Made by a program: the position numbers and the translations under genes. From positions 131,506,521-131,570,520 of the forward strand of contig NW_020312785.1 in NCBI RefSeq assembly GCF_003265705.1: a stretch of 64,000 nt of DNA, in the 5' to 3' direction. This DNA is from Callorhinus ursinus (Eukaryota > Chordata > Mammalia > Carnivora > Otariidae). Shown here in pieces: positions 61,801 through 64,000 of this stretch; position 1 is the first letter of the stretch; every line of letters begins with the position of its first letter. The notes under the pieces were generated by a model, which saw only the letters and a program-made list of their open reading frames with translations, did no database searches and had not been told where the DNA came from.

Positions 61801-62880
61801 CTAGAGGAAGTGAAATTGTTAAAATCCCCTCTAAGCATTGTAGATGCTTATACTTTCCACTAGGTTGATAAGAGAGGAGAAGAGGAAGGGTTCTAGGCCA
61901 GAATGTTCTTTCAGTGCTACTATATATGTAGTGGGCAAATTTTAAATAACTCCTTACTTGAAACATCTAGTCTTCTGACTGTTTGAAAGTGAACAATATG
62001 TTAGAAGTAGAGAATTAGAGTAACAACACCCTTTAAGTATTGTTAATTTACAGGAATGTCTGTATTTGGGGAATGGAATTGTTAAACTCGATGTCTTGGA
62101 GAGTATGCTGAGTGTTCACTGGGTTCACTGGGGAACGGGGACAGGGCCAGGGAAGGAAGCGAGGAGAGAAGGGTTCTGTGCCTGTGAGTCTTTAAAGTTC
62201 TGTATTTTAGTTAATGCATTTTAGTTAATATTGCTGTGTGCCAAAGGATAAACAAGTCCTAATGCCCGAACTATATTAAAAGTAGAGGTAGTAAAATAAT
62301 CCCTTTATGAATGCCCTTTTGTTAGTTTTTAGGAAGGACTGTTCTGGGAGTATCTGTTAATCCACCTCTTAGAGCTAGATGTAGTCCTATACTTAGTCAT
62401 TAAAATGGTGGAGGGAGCAAAGGAGGGGTGAAGGGAAGGGCTTTTTGCTAGTATCTCTCTCCACAGCTAGAAGACCGTTCTAGGTTATAACCATAGGTCT
62501 GTATGAGCGTTTTTATTAAGTACCTGTGTTTGTTGTAGACAAGTTTCATTATTTTGTAACATCTAAGCTTTTTGGATGTCCTGAGGTGACAATGTATGAT
62601 AAAATGTACAGCTAATGAATTAACCAATTTATAAGTTTCTTTTTGTTATCATTGATAGGAAAGAAGCATCTTGGACGTGGCATTGTTAAGCTGTCTCTGA
62701 GAAATGTCAGGACTTTACTAGGTTGGCAGCAGAGGGGCAAAAGGAAGTATAGAGGGAGAGATGTATGCGGATGTGTTCATATTTACATTGTAGTGATAAC
62801 TGTTAATGTGTGTGCGTTTCTTTGGCTGTACTATAAGAATAAATTGATTCAGTGGAAACATACCTCCTTGCTAATATTTG
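58850..62880 (+). repeat. NORAD tandem array: about 12 units of ~300 bp, two alternating sub-types
   Basis: Units are marked by a hairpin, left arm AACATCTAG, loop TCTTT or TCT, right arm CTAGATGTT. Left arms start at about 58,858; 59,450; 59,772; 60,060; 60,375; 60,702; 61,011; 61,346; 61,682; 61,962 and 62,558. A further unit near 62,260 has lost its hairpin. Many hairpins are preceded by a Pumilio element and 'tggacaaa' with 'gtcctta/gtcctaat'. After the hairpin, B-type units read 'aaagaggttgccagtgtatg' and A-type units 'tagaagtgcccaacgtatgt', in the order B A B A B A B A B A A B. Each unit then holds a 'ggaattgttaaaccacctct'-like block and a purine-rich stretch. Identity between like units is clearly higher than between neighbours. 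Confidence 0.9.
58947..59156 (-). mobile_element. Can-SINE inserted antisense in the first NORAD unit
   Basis: Complete antisense SINE (T-run, GA tract, head ending 'gagccacccaggcgccc') with target duplications 'aatgcctatttgtt' at 58,933-58,946 and 59,157-59,170. It splits unit 1 about 70 bp after its hairpin, so an RNA crossing it would carry about 224 nt of added sequence. Confidence 0.95.
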
Positions 62881-63574
62881 AATAGTATAGATTGGATAAT
62901 GAATTCTTTTTAGAAGCATTGTACTTTGTGTACTCTTAGTTTGTCTCAGTTTTAATTGAATATTAAGGGAATGCGGTATTTTAATTGTAATTCTGCCAAT
63001 ATCTTTATCTAGAGGCCTGTTGCCATTTTTGTCTTTTATGAAATTTTTGTAGCCAAGAAAGGCAGGATTACATTTTTTTTTTCTTTCAGATGGAGTTGGT
63101 GTGGTATATTCTTGGTTATCAAAATCCTCAAAATTTGGGGACTTTGAAATGGTAAATATTCATGGTGATAAAAAAGCATGATACATAACTGTACGATTTT
63201 AATTACATTAAAATGCTTACTTATGTAGATACACACATGGGACCTAGAAGTCAGACTGTAAACTGCTTGTGATTATGGATGACTTTGTTCTTTGCTTCTT
63301 GTGCTTTCCAGTTTCCTTTTCTGCACATGTTAACTTTTAAAAAAATAAATTTTTAAAACCCCCCCAAAAAAAATTCAAAACCTCAGCTTGTTTGTCAGTA
63401 GCATTTCTTCTCCCAGTGCCATCTGCTTACCCTCACACTAGCCGAGGGACTCCCCTTCCCCAGCCCTCATGGTCTCAGGGTTTTCTTCTTTATATGACAA
63501 TGCAGGTAGTGGCCTATAAGTTAGTGTATATTTTGCTGCGTGTAACTAAAAAGCTTCCTACCAAATGTTTAGCT
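62881..63574 (+). other. Non-repetitive 3' portion of the NORAD-like RNA
   Basis: After the last unit the sequence becomes AT-rich and non-repetitive, with one further Pumilio element (63,224-63,231), an A/C-rich stretch at 63,340-63,372 and a pyrimidine-rich block at 63,400-63,470. The A-rich stretch at 63,340 includes AATAAA and could serve as an alternative upstream polyadenylation site. Confidence 0.6.
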
Positions 63575-63580
63575 AATAAA
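63575..63580 (+). terminator. Polyadenylation signal AATAAA of the NORAD-like RNA
   Basis: AATAAA in 'tttagctaataaagacattt' is the last such signal before the flanking SINE and fits the expected ~5 kb transcript length. A cleavage site 10-20 nt downstream would fall at the SINE boundary. Confidence 0.7.
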
Positions 63581-63590
63581 GACATTTAAT

Positions 63591-63773
63591 TGGGTGGCTC
63601 AGTTGGTTAAGTGACTGCCTTCAGCTCAGGTCATGATCCTGGAGTCCGGAGATCGAGTCCCACATGGGGCTCCCTGCTCAGTAGGGAGTCTGCTTCTCCC
63701 TCTGACCCTCTTCCCTCTCGTGCTCTCTATCTCTCATTCTCTCTCTCTCAAATAAATAAAATCTTTTAAAAAA
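63591..63773 (+). mobile_element. Can-SINE lacking the first ~8 bases, abutting the NORAD 3' end
   Basis: The element begins 'tgggtggctcagttggttaa' without the usual 'ggggcgcc' and runs to an A-rich tail ending near 63,773. No target duplication of its own was found next to its 5' end. Confidence 0.93.
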
Positions 63774-64000
63774 ATGAGATAAAAGTAAAACCTCCCAATC
63801 AGTATTTCAGGTAAAGTATTTTCTTACTCAGTGACATGTGAGGAAAGGTAATGAGAGATTACTGCACTAATTCAGAAAAACAAACTGAAGACTAGATTTG
63901 AAAAGAGAGAAGAAGCAAAGGTGAGAAAATGAACTTTTTTTTTTTTTAACTTTCTAGATACAAATCATCTGGGCTGCTACGTATTAAATACTTAATGTTA
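63774..64000. other. Right-hand flank
   Basis: AT-rich sequence with a T-run at 63,936-63,948. No gene was seen. Confidence 0.4.

Larger units (their letters stand above)
58400..63590 (+). ncRNA. NORAD: NORAD-like lncRNA: unspliced ~5 kb RNA with Pumilio-binding repeat units
   Basis: The RNA has no sustained reading frame. It contains about 12 diverged tandem units and 14 canonical Pumilio elements TGTANATA, at 58,794; 59,413; 59,518; 59,740; 60,131; 60,339; 60,674; 60,967; 60,976; 61,312; 61,419; 61,640; 61,649 and 63,224. Less than one or so would be expected by chance in 5 kb. It starts in a CpG island and ends at AATAAA (63,575). Length, lack of introns, 12 units with short hairpins and dense Pumilio sites match NORAD (LINC00657), a conserved abundant mammalian lncRNA. 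NORAD binds PUM1/PUM2 in the cytoplasm, limits their repression of mitosis and DNA-repair mRNAs, and is DNA-damage induced. About 4.97 kb remain after removing the SINE at 58,947. The start site is inferred (range 58,072-58,830). A full-length retrocopy of NORAD is the alternative, since the parent is intronless and its expected neighbours are not in view. Confidence 0.87.

Noticed and set aside
58850..62880. XIST-like, SNORD-cluster or imprinted-lncRNA repeat array
   Set aside because: No XIST A-repeat core and no C/D box pairs were found around the hairpins; the Pumilio motif array and transcript layout fit NORAD instead.

Overview
The window is carnivoran nuclear DNA. The main evidence is about 17 tRNA-Lys-derived Can-SINEs. 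They carry the head 'gcgcctgggtggctcag', CT-rich bodies and AATAAA-type tails, the form typical of non-canid caniforms (bear, seal or mustelid lineage; I cannot say which). L1 5'UTR and 3'UTR fragments of the type seen in carnivores support this. Older mammalian repeats (MIR, L2, MER5A, MaLR and ERVL LTRs) fill much of the rest. No multi-exon protein-coding gene was recognised; almost every open frame is a chance frame or lies in a repeat.

Layout: 1-1018 is the 5' end of an L1 on the minus strand. 1-6 kb is L1- and SINE-rich. 6-46 kb is AT-rich intergenic DNA with scattered SINEs, LTRs, L2/MIR and microsatellites. At 46.7 kb lies a processed copy of the ribosomal protein gene RPS29 with an intact 56-residue frame. 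47-58 kb is again repeat-rich intergenic DNA. At 58.07 kb the composition switches abruptly to a CpG island (58,072-58,740). It is followed by about 5 kb of intronless, non-coding sequence ending at an AATAAA signal at 63,575.

The 58.4-63.6 kb unit is the main feature. It holds about 12 diverged tandem units of roughly 300 bp. Most units contain a short hairpin (left arm AACATCTAG, right arm CTAGATGTT), and many have a Pumilio element TGTANATA just before it; 14 such elements were counted by eye. An unspliced ~5 kb RNA with a CpG-island promoter, 12 repeat units and dense Pumilio sites is the signature of the lncRNA NORAD (LINC00657), which sequesters PUM1/PUM2 in the cytoplasm and protects genome stability. 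Two stems show compensatory base changes, and the units alternate between two sub-types. A Can-SINE has inserted in antisense within the first unit, and another SINE abuts the poly(A) signal. Whether this is the native locus (favoured because of the CpG-island promoter) or a full-length retrocopy cannot be settled here, because the usual neighbours (EPB41L1, CNBD2) are not visible.
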